DNA from: JALZAA01 sp035316025
Lineage (GTDB): Bacteria; Actinomycetota; Acidimicrobiia; IMCC26256; JACDBD01
Assembly (NCBI GenBank): GCA_035316025.1
Contig: DATFXL010000070.1
Span: 1 to 64,000, forward strand
Reading direction: 5' to 3'
Length of the DNA: 64,000 bases
The position numbers were made by a program, and so were the translations under genes. Below are positions 26,317 to 35,421 of this stretch, in pieces. The notes under the pieces were generated by a model, which was not told the DNA's origin, made no database searches, and worked only from the letters and a program-made list of their open reading frames with translations. Numbering within the stretch: position 1 is the stretch's first letter; every line of letters begins with the position of its first letter.

Positions 26317-26813
26317 CAGAGGTATCCGCTGCCCGGTGGGGCCTGCGGCGGTGGCTGGCCGGTCTCGAGCGCGCGCCGCCGCATCTCCTCCATCTGCCCC
26401 TGCGCTGACATCTGCTGCGTGAACAGCGTCGCCTGGATTCCGTGGAACAGGCCTTCCAGCCAGCCGACGAGCTGGGCCTGCGCGAGGCGCAGCTCGGACT
26501 CACTTGGAGCGTCGCCGGTGAACGGCAGGACGACCTCGCACAGCTCGGCCTTGAGGTCGGGCGACAGCACGTCCTCGAGCTCGTGGATCGATCGCTCGTG
26601 GATCTCGCGCAACGCGCGGCGCCCGGCGTCGTCGATCGGGGCCCGCCGGACTTCGTCGAGCATGTTGCGCACCATCGACGCGATCCGGATGAGTTTCGTC
26701 GGCCGGCTCACCTGCTCTTGCGGCGAGCTGCCGTCGCCGCCGCCACCGGCGGCGGGCTGCTGCACGACTTCTGGTTGGACGCGCTCGGATGTCGCGTCGG
26801 GTTCCTGTTCCAC
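26316..26813 (-). CDS. bpa: Bacterial proteasome activator Bpa/PafE
   Basis: The 165-residue protein matches the DUF2587 family: a disordered Gln/Gly/Pro N-terminus, a helical core (about residues 45-140) that forms the ring, and a short C-terminal tail ending Gly-Tyr-Leu. That tail fits the HbYX-like end (GQYL in mycobacteria) which docks into the 20S proteasome and opens its gate without ATP. It implies that this organism has a proteasome, though prcBA is not in the window. The GTG at 26813 is preceded by GGGAGGGAGAGG. It is coupled to aroG. Confidence 0.9.
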   Translation of the reverse strand: MEQEPDATSERVQPEVVQQPAAGGGGDGSSPQEQVSRPTKLIRIASMVRNMLDEVRRAPIDDAGRRALREIHERSIHELEDVLSPDLKAELCEVVLPFTGDAPSESELRLAQAQLVGWLEGLFHGIQATLFTQQMSAQGQMEEMRRRALETGQPPPQAPPGSGYL

Positions 26814-26892
26814 GTGTCCTCTCCCTCCCGTGCCCTCGGGAGCCTTCCCAGGATAGAAGGTGCCCCGAGCCGCTCCCGAAGGGTTCAGCCGA

Positions 26893-27696
26893 TCAGCGGC
26901 TTTCGAGTGTGCCCCCGCGGACTCCGGGCGGGACCCGGCCCCGCGCGTCCCGGGTGCGCGGTCCGGGCACGTCGTGGAAGCGGTAGGGCTCAGGCTCCCG
27001 CCCCGGCTGGCACACCCAGCACTCGCCCGTCCGGCCCGTCTGGATGATGCGCAGCACCGCCTCCGCGATCTGGGTTGGCGGCATCAACGGAAAGTCCGCC
27101 TCCCGCAGCAGGCGGCGCTCGTTCTCACCGACGATGTTGGTGTCGGTCATGCCGGGGTTCACGGTGTTCGCAGTGATGCTCGTAGCGAGAAGCGATGGCG
27201 CGACGCTGCGGATGAACCCGACGACCGCGTGCTTGCTCAGGTCGTAGACGGGATCGGGCGCGAACGGGATGATCCCCGCGAGCGAGGACGTGGCGACGAT
27301 CGCGCCCCCGCCGCGACGCTTCATCGCGCGCACCGCCGCGCGCGTGCCGTACACGACCCCGTCGACGTTGACCCGCATGATGAGCCGGTACAGGTCGTCC
27401 GGCAGGGTGTCGATGTCGGGATGGCCGATCGCAATCCCGGCGTTGAGGAAGGCGATGTCGAGCCCTCCGAGCTCCCGCTCGACCGCCGCGAACGCGGCGT
27501 CGACCTCGGCGGCCTCGCCGACGTCGGCGCGATGGAACACCCCGCCGACGGCGTCGGCGACGGCTCGGCCGGCGTCCTCGGTGAGATCCACGACGCCGAT
27601 TCGGGCGCCTTCCGTCGCGAGCAGCTCGGCCGTCGCCTTGCCGATGCCCGACGCCGCTCCCGTGATCAGCGCGGCCTTGCCGTCGAGTGCCGCCAC
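26893..27696 (-). CDS. SDR-family NAD(P)-dependent oxidoreductase
   Basis: The 267-residue classical short-chain dehydrogenase has the cofactor motif TGAASGIG (residues 12-19), the NAG motif (FLNAGIA) and catalytic Ser with YDLSK. An Asp after the second strand (VVDLTED) favours NAD(H). A proline/arginine-rich C-terminal extension of about 30 residues is unusual and begins after a CWVCQPG segment. It is last in the unit with the ArsR-SRPBCC and hydrolase genes, yet TAGCCT (27703-27708), which includes the hydrolase stop codon, lies six bases before its GTG and could give a separate leaderless transcript. Substrate unknown. Confidence 0.87.
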   Translation of the reverse strand: MAALDGKAALITGAASGIGKATAELLATEGARIGVVDLTEDAGRAVADAVGGVFHRADVGEAAEVDAAFAAVERELGGLDIAFLNAGIAIGHPDIDTLPDDLYRLIMRVNVDGVVYGTRAAVRAMKRRGGGAIVATSSLAGIIPFAPDPVYDLSKHAVVGFIRSVAPSLLATSITANTVNPGMTDTNIVGENERRLLREADFPLMPPTQIAEAVLRIIQTGRTGECWVCQPGREPEPYRFHDVPGPRTRDARGRVPPGVRGGTLESR

Positions 27697-27705
27697 GACC
27701 GCAGG

Positions 27706-28581
27706 CTACGGGCTCGACTTGGTGTGGCGCTCGAGCCAGTCGACGAGGTCGGCCGTCACCTCGTCCCGGTTGATCTCGTTGAAGATCTCGTGGCGCGCGT
27801 CCTCGTAGCCGATGACCGTGACGTCACGGACGCCCGCATCGCGGTAGCGCCGCGCCACCAGCTCCACGAGGGCCATCGCCCCGCTCAGGGGATCGGCGCT
27901 CCCCGACATCAGGAGGATCGGGAGGTCGGAACGGATGCTCCCGAGCGCATCGGCGTCGACGGGCCGCTTGGCGGCGGCCGCCATGTCGGCCAGTGCGTCA
28001 GCATCGGCGCTGAAGCCGCAGGCGGGATCCGCGATGTAGAGATCGACCTCGGCGGCGTCGCGGCTCAACCAGTCGAAGTCCGTGCGCCCCTCGAAGGCCT
28101 CGTTGCCCGGCATGCGATCGAGTGAGGTGTCTGCGTCGAGCGCACCGAAGATGATGTCGACGGCGGACGTTCCCGTCAGCACCGCGGCCGCGATCTCGTC
28201 GCTGTGGTCGAGCAGGTACTGCTGCGCGACGAAGGAGCCCAGGGAGTGCCCGAGGAGCACTCGGGGAGTGCCACCGGTGCGGGCATCGATCGCCTCGCCC
28301 ACGGTCACGAGGTCGTCGACCAGCGCGTTCCACCCGTCCGGCCCGAAGTGCCCGAACTCGCTCGCGCTGCGCACGCTCTGTCCATGGCCCCGATGATCGT
28401 GCGAGTAGACCGCGAAGCCGGCCGCGCCGAGCGCGACGGCGAGCCGGCCGTACCGCGCCGAGTGCTCGCCGAGGCCGTGTGAGACCTGCACGGCGGCACG
28501 GGCGGCGCCGGTCGCCGGCCAGTGCCGCACGAACAACTCGACGCCGCCGCGGCCGGGAACGATGAAGGTCGATTCCGCCAC
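27706..28581 (-). CDS. Alpha/beta hydrolase, monoacylglycerol lipase type
   Basis: The 291-residue serine hydrolase (Hydrolase_4 group) has the oxyanion HGLGEHSARYGRLA and YSHDHRGHGQS segments, the nucleophile elbow GHSLGS, the acid in SGSADPLSG and the catalytic His in DARHEIFNE. These match monoacylglycerol lipases and lysophospholipases. No signal peptide is seen, so it is cytosolic or peripheral. It is the middle gene of a three-gene minus-strand set and ends nine bases before the SDR start. Confidence 0.9.
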   Translation of the reverse strand: MAESTFIVPGRGGVELFVRHWPATGAARAAVQVSHGLGEHSARYGRLAVALGAAGFAVYSHDHRGHGQSVRSASEFGHFGPDGWNALVDDLVTVGEAIDARTGGTPRVLLGHSLGSFVAQQYLLDHSDEIAAAVLTGTSAVDIIFGALDADTSLDRMPGNEAFEGRTDFDWLSRDAAEVDLYIADPACGFSADADALADMAAAAKRPVDADALGSIRSDLPILLMSGSADPLSGAMALVELVARRYRDAGVRDVTVIGYEDARHEIFNEINRDEVTADLVDWLERHTKSSP

Positions 28582-28613
28582 GTTCCCAGCCTCGCGCGGC
28601 GTCGATCATCCGC

Positions 28614-29435
28614 TCACTTCGCCGCGCTCCCGCTGCGCGCCGCCGCCCGGTCGGGCTTCTCGGCGTCACCCGTCTCGAGCAGCGTCTTGAGGCCCGACAC
28701 CACGCGCGGCCAGCCGCCGCTGATCATCTCGACGACCTTGCTGCCGGGCTCGAACCCGTCGTGCACGACCGTGAGGCGGACGACCTCACCGTCGGGCTCG
28801 ATGTCGAAGGTGACCTTCGAGCGGGGCTCGGCTGCGATCCGGGCGCGGAGGTCCTCGTCGATGCCGACGATCTCGGCCCATTCGGGGGTGAAGGTGTGCC
28901 ATGTGTACGAGAGTCGGCGGTACGGATCCGACTCGAGCACGACCTGCTCCGGATCGGCGACGCTCACGCCCCGCTGATGCAGGGTCATCGTGGATCCGGG
29001 CTGCCAGTCCGACTCGAACGACATGCCCCAGTAACGCTCGGTGAACGCGGGGTCGGTGAGCGCCTGCCACAGCCGCTCCGGCGTCGTGCGGATATAGGTG
29101 GTGTATACGAACTCGGGCTTCTCCATCGGTGTGTCCTCCAGTGCTCGCTTCAGGTCGGCCAGGGCCTCGACCCGTCCTCGGTCGTAGTGATCGATCCATC
29201 GCTCGGCGATGTCGTTGATGGGCGCCGCGTTCAGGTAGTGCAACTTCTCTCGGCCCTGCCGCACCGTCGTGACGACGCCGGCCGCCTCGAGCAGCGCGAG
29301 GTGCTTGCTGACCGACTGCCGCGCCATCGCGAGGCCGCCGCAGAGCTCGTGCAGCGTCTGCCCGTTGCGGGCGTTCAGGCTGTCGAGCAGGCGACGGCGA
29401 CTCGGATCGGCCAGCGCCCGGAACACTGCATCCAT
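28614..29435 (-). CDS. ArsR-family HTH fused to an SRPBCC (AHSA1-like) domain
   Basis: The 273-residue protein fuses an ArsR winged helix (residues 1-95; FRALADPSRRRLLDSL and MARQSVSKHLALLEAAGVV) to an SRPBCC/AHSA1 hydrophobic-pocket domain (about 108-255; RTTPERLWQALTDPAFTERYW and GGWPRVVSGLKTLLE). The fold could make the pocket a direct ligand sensor; no metal-site cysteines typical of ArsR proper are seen. The ATG at 29435 was chosen because GGGAG lies upstream and because longer in-frame starts would translate across the operators at 29453-29496. It leads a unit with the hydrolase and SDR and probably represses it. Confidence 0.87.
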   Translation of the reverse strand: MDAVFRALADPSRRRLLDSLNARNGQTLHELCGGLAMARQSVSKHLALLEAAGVVTTVRQGREKLHYLNAAPINDIAERWIDHYDRGRVEALADLKRALEDTPMEKPEFVYTTYIRTTPERLWQALTDPAFTERYWGMSFESDWQPGSTMTLHQRGVSVADPEQVVLESDPYRRLSYTWHTFTPEWAEIVGIDEDLRARIAAEPRSKVTFDIEPDGEVVRLTVVHDGFEPGSKVVEMISGGWPRVVSGLKTLLETGDAEKPDRAAARSGSAAK

Positions 29436-29452
29436 CAGGTCATCTCCCACAT

Positions 29453-29503
29453 GCAGCCGTTTGGCTGCCTTTTCACATAAGCAGCCGATCGGCTGCATGT
29501 CAA
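29453..29503 (-). promoter_or_regulatory. Promoter with two palindromic operators for the ArsR-SRPBCC unit
   Basis: On the minus strand a perfect -35 TTGACA (29503-29498) is followed by a spacer that is exactly the palindrome GCAGCCGATCGGCTGC (29481-29496) plus one base, then a -10 TATGTG (29479-29474). A second palindrome GCAGCCGTTTGGCTGC (29453-29468) covers the expected start site. Both share GCAGCC-N4-GGCTGC with 28 bp between centres, so a dimer at either would block RNA polymerase. Confidence 0.8.
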
Positions 29504-29761
29504 GAGGGTGGTCGGCTTCAGGTCGACGTCTTCGGGAGGCCGCTTCCTGACCAAAAGGCGCCTGATGCTGCGGGCGCGTGAGTTCGACTCCCTCGAGCCG
29601 AGTCACCGAGCGGAGAGCGTCAGCCCCGACTTCCGTCCTTCAACAAGCCGAGCGGGGCGGTCACTTCGCGGCGCGGGAAGGGCCCGACCTCTTCAGCGAC
29701 GAGATGCGTACGGCGTACCGTGCGCCGCATATCGGTGCGGGTGTGCAACTTGAAGCCGCTG
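29504..29761. other. Intergenic stretch with a possible tRNA terminator
   Basis: Nothing coding was found between the ArsR-SRPBCC promoter and the tRNA gene. The only structure seen is a hairpin at 29704-29730, with ATGCG...CGCAT outer arms and ACGG-CGTA-CCGT inner arms, about 31 bases beyond the tRNA 3' end on the minus strand. It may end the tRNA transcript. Confidence 0.35.
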
Positions 29762-29833
29762 CGCCCTCGGCAGGATTCGAACCTGCGCACATGGCTCCGG
29801 AGGCCACTGCTCTATCCCCTGAGCTACGAGGGC
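29762..29833 (-). tRNA. tRNA-Arg(CCG)
   Basis: The 72-nt sequence folds as a full cloverleaf: acceptor GCCCTCG/CGAGGGC, D stem GCTC/GAGC, anticodon stem GTGGC/GCCAT (one G-T pair) with loop CTCCGGA and anticodon CCG, T stem GCAGG/CCTGC with TTCGAAT, and discriminator G. The 3' CCA is not encoded (GCA follows). A TACCCT box (29849-29844, minus strand) lies ten bases upstream. It reads CGG arginine codons, frequent at this GC content, and lies next to argS. Confidence 0.95.
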
Positions 29834-29996
29834 TCGGCGAGCGAGGGTACCAACGGCTCGCGTCCATTGGTCGCCCTCGCCAGCTCGGGCTCCTGCGTCG
29901 GCGGTCGGCAGAGCCGCCGCCGACGCGCCCCTGAGCTACGAGGGCTCGGCGAGCGCCCCTGAGCTCCGAGGGCTCGGCGAGCGAGGGTGCCAACGG
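29816..29996. repeat. Partial duplications of the tRNA-Arg 5' end
   Basis: A 41-bp unit covering the first 18 nt of tRNA-Arg plus its 5' leader occurs at 29816-29856 (the real tRNA) and again at 29956-29996 with two substitutions. A 28-bp part of it occurs at 29928-29955, directly abutting the last copy. The copies lack the rest of the tRNA, so they are not functional tRNAs. In the far copy the TACCCT promoter box has become CACCCT. Confidence 0.85.
29895..29926. terminator. Strong hairpin between tRNA-Arg and argS
   Basis: Arms of ten bases, GCGTCGGCGG (29895-29904) and CCGCCGACGC (29917-29926), enclose an inner CGGC-AGA-GCCG stem with one bulged T, giving an almost perfect 32-nt hairpin. 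It lies between the tRNA fragment copies. It may insulate the divergent tRNA and argS transcripts; no T-run follows. Confidence 0.5.
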
Positions 29997-30083
29997 GTGT
30001 TCACCAACTCTCGCGGTCGATGAGAGGCACCGAAGTACGATGCGGCAACAGGTGGCGCACTGCGTGTCGCCCGTCTTCGCTTC

Positions 30084-31739
30084 GTGATCCGTGACGAGCT
30101 TCGTAACAGCCTGCGTGACGCGCTGAACGCGGCCGGGCTCCCCGAGCCGCCGAACGGTGTCGCGCTCGAGCCGAGCGACCCGGACCTCGGGCGGGGAGAC
30201 TGGGCGAGCCCGGTCGCTCTGCAGACGGCCAAGGCGGCGAAGCTTCCGCCGCGCGTGATCGCCGATCGCGTGAAATCCGCCTTGGAAACCATGCCACCCC
30301 GGCACCTCGATCACATCGAGATCGCCGACCCGGGGTTTCTCAATCTCTTCCTGTCGCCGTCGTGGCTCCACGATGTGTTGCGGGAAGTGGTGGCGGCCGG
30401 CGACACCTACGGGCGGGACGACACGCTGCGCGGCCGCCGGATCAACCTCGAGTTCGTCTCGCTCAATCCGACCGGGCCCATCCACGCCGGGGGTGCCCGA
30501 TGGGTGGCGGTCGGCGACGCCATCGCGAACCTGCTCGCGGCGCAGGGTGCGGTCGTCCATCGCGAGTACTACTTGAACGACGCGGGCGGACAGCTCGACG
30601 CCTTCGGCGCCTCGTTGTACGCGCGATACCAGGGCGAGGAGCCGCCCGAGGACGGCTACCGCGGCGACTACCTGGTCGAGATGGCGGCGCGCATGCGTGA
30701 GGAGCTCGGCGACGACGTGACGCCGGACCAGGCGCGTGAATGGGGTTACCACGACGCCGTGCGCTCGGTGCAACGAGACCTCGAGCGGATCGGCGTGCAC
30801 TTCGACACCTGGTTCTCTGAACGCACGTTGCACGACCGCGGCGAAGTGGCCGACGTGCTCCGGCTGCTGGGCGAACGTGGCCAGATCTACGAGCAGGACG
30901 GCGCGATCTGGCTGCGGACGTCGGCACTCGGCGACCAGCGCGACCGCGTGCTCGTCAAGAGCGACGGGACGCCGACGTACCTTCTTCCGGACCTCGCCTA
31001 CCACCGGGACAAGTTCGCCCGCGGCTGGGAGCACCTCATCGACATCTGGGGCTCGGATCACCACGGCCAGGTGAAATCGCTCCAGGCCGGTCTCGAGCTG
31101 TTGGGGTTCCCGCCGGGCGAGCCGGAGATCATCCTGGGCCAGCTCGTGCGGATCGAACGGGGCGGCGAGCTCGTCCGCCTCTCCCGCCGCGCCGGTCAGA
31201 TCATCACGCTCGCAGACATCCTCGACGAGGTCGACCCCGACGTCGCGCGGCTGACCTTCCTGCTCCAGGGCGTCGACACGCCGCAGACATTCGATCTGGA
31301 CGTCGTCACGTCGCAGTCGATGGAGAACCCCGTCTACTACGTGCAGTACGCGCACGCTCGCATCGCCTCGATCGAGCGGAAGGCGAGCGAGCGCGGCGTG
31401 ACACGCCTCCGGCTCGATCAGGTCGATCTCTCCATGCTCGTGCACGAACGCGAGGCGGATCTTCTTCGCTCGCTCGCGCTGTATCCGGAAGCGGTACGGG
31501 AGGCGGCCGAGCTGCGCGCCCCGCATCGAGTGACGACGTGGGTGCGCGACTTCGCCAAGCACTTCCACGGCTTCTACCGGGACTGCCGCGTCATCAGCGA
31601 GGACGACGCGCTCACGCAGGCCCGCCTATGGCTGTCCGAGGCGTGCCGGATCGGACTTGCCGACGCGCTGGGCCTGCTGGGTGTCTCGGCTCCCGACGAG
31701 ATGGCACGCCTCGACGACGAAACCGAGCAGCAGCAATGA
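30084..31739 (+). CDS. argS: Arginyl-tRNA synthetase
   Basis: The 551-residue class I synthetase has an N-terminal ArgRS domain (residues 1-90), the HIGH-type motif in NPTGPIHAGGARW (HAGG, close to the HIGG of actinobacterial ArgRS), the GSDHHGQ and YLLPDLAYH segments, a degenerate KMSKS (RLSRRAGQ) and a DALR anticodon-binding domain (about 430-551, with VYYVQYAHARI at its start). GTG start at 30084, since the segment IRDELRNSLRDAL fits the family N-terminus. It overlaps lysA by ATGA and opens the argS-lysA-hom-thrC cluster. Confidence 0.96.
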   Translation: MIRDELRNSLRDALNAAGLPEPPNGVALEPSDPDLGRGDWASPVALQTAKAAKLPPRVIADRVKSALETMPPRHLDHIEIADPGFLNLFLSPSWLHDVLREVVAAGDTYGRDDTLRGRRINLEFVSLNPTGPIHAGGARWVAVGDAIANLLAAQGAVVHREYYLNDAGGQLDAFGASLYARYQGEEPPEDGYRGDYLVEMAARMREELGDDVTPDQAREWGYHDAVRSVQRDLERIGVHFDTWFSERTLHDRGEVADVLRLLGERGQIYEQDGAIWLRTSALGDQRDRVLVKSDGTPTYLLPDLAYHRDKFARGWEHLIDIWGSDHHGQVKSLQAGLELLGFPPGEPEIILGQLVRIERGGELVRLSRRAGQIITLADILDEVDPDVARLTFLLQGVDTPQTFDLDVVTSQSMENPVYYVQYAHARIASIERKASERGVTRLRLDQVDLSMLVHEREADLLRSLALYPEAVREAAELRAPHRVTTWVRDFAKHFHGFYRDCRVISEDDALTQARLWLSEACRIGLADALGLLGVSAPDEMARLDDETEQQQ

Positions 31740-33022
31740 CGGCGCCGGTCGAACCCGAGCTGATTCCGCCTGCGCTCCGCGACGCGGGCCTGCTCGAGCA
31801 ACTCGCCGCCGAGCACGGCACACCGCTCTTCGTCTACGACGAGGGGGATCTCCGGCGCCGGTGTCGCGAGTACACCGCCGCCTTCGGCGAGGGTTGCGTC
31901 GCGTACGCCGGCAAGGCGTTCCTGTGCACGGCGATGGCCCGACTCGTCGCCGAGGAGGGGCTCCATCTCGACGTCGCCACGGGCGGCGAGCTGTCGGTGG
32001 CCCTCCACGCCCGGTTCCCGGCCCGTCGGGTCGTCTTCCACGGCAACAACAAGTCGACGGACGAGATCGCGCAGGCTCTCGACGCCGGCGTCGGACGCAT
32101 CGTCGCCGACTCGTTCGACGAGCTCGACCGTCTCGAGCACCTCGCCACCGGTCGCGCCAATCGCCCCACGGTCCTCGTGCGCGTCACGCCGGGGGTCGAG
32201 GCCCACACGCACGACTTCATCGAGACGGGCACCCTCGATTCGAAGTTCGGCTTCGCGGTGCACGACGGCGTCGCCCTCGAGGCGGCCCGCCGCGTCGTCG
32301 AGAGCCCGACGCTCCACTTCGGCGGATTGCACTCCCACATCGGCTCGATGATCGAGCGGCTCGACGCCTACGCCCGTGCTACTGCGATTGTCGTCGATCT
32401 CTGCGCCGCCATCGAGCAGTCGACCGGGACGCGCGTCGACGAGGTGAACTTGGGCGGTGGTCTCGCCACGCGGTACCTCGCGACCGACCCCGTCATGTCA
32501 TTGGCCGACTATGAGACCACCCTGCGAACGACGTTGAAGGATTGTGTCGCGAGCGCCGGAATCGAGGAAGTGCCCCGGCTCATGGTGGAGCCCGGCCGCT
32601 CCATCTCGGCGGCGGCGGCGATCACGCTGTATCGAGTGGGCACCGTGAAGACCATCCCCGACGGCCGGACGTACGTCGCCGTCGACGGGGGCATGAGCGA
32701 CAACCCGCGCCCTGTGCTCTACGGCGCCGGGTACGAGGCATATCTTCCCGCCCGCGCCGACGATTCCCGGCCGCTCGTATGCTCGATCGCGGGCAAGCAC
32801 TGCGAGCAGGGCGACCTCGTCGTCGCCGACGCCCGCCTTCCCGACGGTGTGCGGGTCGATGATCTGCTCGCCGTCCCCGTCACCGGCGCGTACGGCTACT
32901 CGATGGCGTCGAATTACAACAAGGTGCCGCGCCCGGCCGTGGTGTTCGTGCGCGACGGTCGCGCCCGGGTCGTCGTGCGGCGCGAGTCGCCGGTTGATCT
33001 CATCCGCCTCGACGAGTTCTAG
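31736..33022 (+). CDS. lysA: Diaminopimelate decarboxylase
   Basis: The 428-residue PLP enzyme makes L-lysine from meso-diaminopimelate. The PLP lysine lies in VAYAGKAFLC, the glycine-rich phosphate site in VNLGGGLATRY, the HSHIGS segment holds the PLP-stacking histidine, EPGRSI and the catalytic cysteine region CEQGDLV are present, as is GAYGYSMASNYN near the C-terminus. The start overlaps the argS stop, the order seen in other Actinobacteria. Confidence 0.96.
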   Translation: MTAPVEPELIPPALRDAGLLEQLAAEHGTPLFVYDEGDLRRRCREYTAAFGEGCVAYAGKAFLCTAMARLVAEEGLHLDVATGGELSVALHARFPARRVVFHGNNKSTDEIAQALDAGVGRIVADSFDELDRLEHLATGRANRPTVLVRVTPGVEAHTHDFIETGTLDSKFGFAVHDGVALEAARRVVESPTLHFGGLHSHIGSMIERLDAYARATAIVVDLCAAIEQSTGTRVDEVNLGGGLATRYLATDPVMSLADYETTLRTTLKDCVASAGIEEVPRLMVEPGRSISAAAAITLYRVGTVKTIPDGRTYVAVDGGMSDNPRPVLYGAGYEAYLPARADDSRPLVCSIAGKHCEQGDLVVADARLPDGVRVDDLLAVPVTGAYGYSMASNYNKVPRPAVVFVRDGRARVVVRRESPVDLIRLDEF

Positions 33023-33039
33023 AGCGCGAGACTGACGCG

Positions 33040-34344
33040 ATGGCCTACCCGCTGCGCGACGAGACCGTGCGGGTCGGCCTGCTCGGGTGTGGGCACGTCG
33101 GCTCGGCGCTGGTGCGACTCATCGATGAGCACGCCGACGTGATCGAGAGCCGCGCCGGCGTACGCATCGAGGTGGCCAGCGTCGCGGTGAGGAACCTCGC
33201 TCGCGAGCGGGACGTTCCGCTGCCGGCGGGGCGGTTCACTCGTGACGCCGAGGAAGTCGTTACCGATCCCGACATCGACGTCGTCGTCGAGGTGATCGGC
33301 GGGATCGAACCGGCCCGCTCGCTGATCACCGAGGCGCTCAAGCGCGGTAAGCCTGTCGTCACCGCGAACAAGGAGCTCCTCGCCAACGTCGGCAAGGAGT
33401 TGTTCGAGACGGCGGAGGGATCGGGTGTCGACCTGCTGTTCGAGGCGTCCGTAGCGGGTGGCATTCCCCTCATCCGACCGCTGCGTGAGTCGCTCGCCGG
33501 TGACCGCATCCGACGGGTGATCGGAATCGTGAACGGGACGACCAACTACATCCTCACGTGCATGACGGAGGACGGGTCGTCGTTCCACGACGCGCTCGCC
33601 GAAGCGCAGATGCTCGGCTACGCAGAGCGAGACCCGACGGCCGACATCGAGGGGTACGACGCTGCCGCGAAGGCCACGATCATCGCGTCGATCGCGTTCG
33701 GCGCCCGCGTGGTCGCCGGCGACGTCTACCGCGAGGGCATCGCCGAGATCAGCGACCACGACATCAGCTCGGCGCACGACCTCGGGTACGTCGTGAAGCT
33801 GTTGGCCGTCGCCGAGGAGGTCGACGGCGACCTCGCCGTGCGCGTGCACCCGTCGATGATCCCGGTGCACCATCCGCTGGCGTCCGTACGGGAGTCCTTC
33901 AACGCGCTGTTCATCGAAGCCGACGCCGTCGGTGAGCTGATGCTGTACGGGCGGGGTGCGGGCGGGAGCCCGACCGCCTCGGCGGTGCTCGGCGACCTCA
34001 TCGATGCGGCCAAGAACCTCACGTCGGGCGGACGGGGGGCGACGATCGGCGCGCTGAGCCACCGCCGGGTCCGGCCCATCGACGAGGTCGAGTCGCAGTT
34101 CTACTTGCTGATGGAAGTCGCCGATCAGCCCGGCGTGCTCGCGAAGATCGCCGACCAGTTCGGCCGCCACAGAGTGTCGATCAAGTCGATGCAGCAGCGC
34201 GGGATCGGCGACGACGCCCGCCTGATCTTCGTGACGCACCGGGCGCGCGAAGCTGATCTCAGGGCGACCGTCCACGCGTTGCGCGACGTCGACGTCGTGC
34301 ACCGGGTCGGGTCGGTGCTCCGTGTTCTGGGCGACGAAGACTGA
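33040..34344 (+). CDS. hom: Homoserine dehydrogenase
   Basis: The 434-residue enzyme reduces aspartate semialdehyde to homoserine. It has the Rossmann motif [13 protein letters not shown], the family signature region [11 protein letters not shown] with [23 protein letters not shown] (given here as two blocks, GTTNYIL and [10 protein letters not shown]) and a C-terminal ACT domain (about 350-430) of the kind that gives threonine feedback inhibition. Its TGA overlaps the thrC ATG by one base, so the two are coupled. Confidence 0.96.
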   Translation: MAYPLRDETVRVGLLGCGHVGSALVRLIDEHADVIESRAGVRIEVASVAVRNLARERDVPLPAGRFTRDAEEVVTDPDIDVVVEVIGGIEPARSLITEALKRGKPVVTANKELLANVGKELFETAEGSGVDLLFEASVAGGIPLIRPLRESLAGDRIRRVIGIVNGTTNYILTCMTEDGSSFHDALAEAQMLGYAERDPTADIEGYDAAAKATIIASIAFGARVVAGDVYREGIAEISDHDISSAHDLGYVVKLLAVAEEVDGDLAVRVHPSMIPVHHPLASVRESFNALFIEADAVGELMLYGRGAGGSPTASAVLGDLIDAAKNLTSGGRGATIGALSHRRVRPIDEVESQFYLLMEVADQPGVLAKIADQFGRHRVSIKSMQQRGIGDDARLIFVTHRAREADLRATVHALRDVDVVHRVGSVLRVLGDED

Positions 34345-35405
34345 TGGCGCAGGGGCGGCCGTGGCCGGGCGTGATCGCCGCGTACCGCGATTACCTGCCG
34401 GTAAGCGGCGCGACCCCAGTCGTGACGCTGCTCGAAGGGGGCACACCACTCGTCGAAGCGCCGCACCTGTCCGAGCGGACCGGCGCGAGGGTGCTGCTGA
34501 AGCTCGAGGGTCTCAACCCAACCGGCTCGTTCAAGGACCGCGGGATGACCCTGGCGATGTCGAAGGCCGTGGAGGACGGAGCCAAAGCGGTCATCTGCGC
34601 GTCCACCGGCAACACTTCGGCCTCGGCCGCGGCGTACGCGGCGCGCGCCGGCTTGATCTGCGCCGTGGTCATTCCCGAAGGCTTCGTCGCGACCGGGAAG
34701 CTCGCCCAGGCGCTGATCCACGGTGCGCGCGTCGTTCCGGTGCGTGGCAACTTCGACGCTGCCCTCGGCGTCGTGCGAGAGCTCGCCGAGCGGCGCAAGG
34801 TCACGATCGTCAATTCGATCAACCCGTTCCGCATCCAAGGTCAGAAGACAGCTTCGTTCGAGATCATCGACGCGCTCGGCGACGCGCCCGACGTGCACTG
34901 CATCCCGGTCGGGAACGCGCTCAACATCGGCGCGTACTGGAAGGGTTACCTCGAGTACGAGGTGCATGGGCGCCCGAGCCGGCGACCTCGCATGCTGGGA
35001 TGGCAGGCGCTGGGGGCGGCCCCGCTCGTGCACGGCGAGCCGGTTCCGTATCCCGAGACGGTGGCCACTGCGATCCGCATCGGGAACCCGGCGAACTGGG
35101 AGGGCGCGATCGCAGCACGCGACGAGTCGGGCGGCCACATCGGCGCGGTGAGCGACACCGAGATCATGGACGCGTACCAGCTCCTGGCGTCGGCCGAGGG
35201 TTGCTTCGTCGAGCCGGCGTCGGCGGCGGCGGTGGCGGGGCTCCTCAAAGCTTCGCACGACGCGCTCATCGGGAGCGACGAGACCGTGGTGTGCACGCTC
35301 ACGGGTCACGGCCTCAAGGATCCCGAGCGGGCCATGGACGAGGTCGCGGTCGGGCATCCGGTCGACGCCACGCCCGACGCGGTGGCCGCCGAGCTCGGGC
35401 TCTGA
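34344..35405 (+). CDS. thrC: Threonine synthase
   Basis: The 353-residue PLP enzyme turns O-phosphohomoserine into threonine. The PLP lysine lies in [11 protein letters not shown], followed by [17 protein letters not shown] and the late GHGLKDP signature. It is the shorter, actinobacterial type. Because its substrate is phosphohomoserine, the cell needs a homoserine kinase; the normal thrB gene does not follow here (see the gene at 36350). Confidence 0.96.
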   Translation: MAQGRPWPGVIAAYRDYLPVSGATPVVTLLEGGTPLVEAPHLSERTGARVLLKLEGLNPTGSFKDRGMTLAMSKAVEDGAKAVICASTGNTSASAAAYAARAGLICAVVIPEGFVATGKLAQALIHGARVVPVRGNFDAALGVVRELAERRKVTIVNSINPFRIQGQKTASFEIIDALGDAPDVHCIPVGNALNIGAYWKGYLEYEVHGRPSRRPRMLGWQALGAAPLVHGEPVPYPETVATAIRIGNPANWEGAIAARDESGGHIGAVSDTEIMDAYQLLASAEGCFVEPASAAAVAGLLKASHDALIGSDETVVCTLTGHGLKDPERAMDEVAVGHPVDATPDAVAAELGL

Positions 35406-35421
35406 GATGGGAGGTGACGGC

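Noticed and set aside
29816..29996. The 28-bp repeated unit as a CRISPR repeat or an integrase attachment site
   Set aside because: The copies are tandem without regular spacers and derive from the 5' end of tRNA-Arg; no cas gene or integrase is near, and attachment sites usually use tRNA 3' ends.
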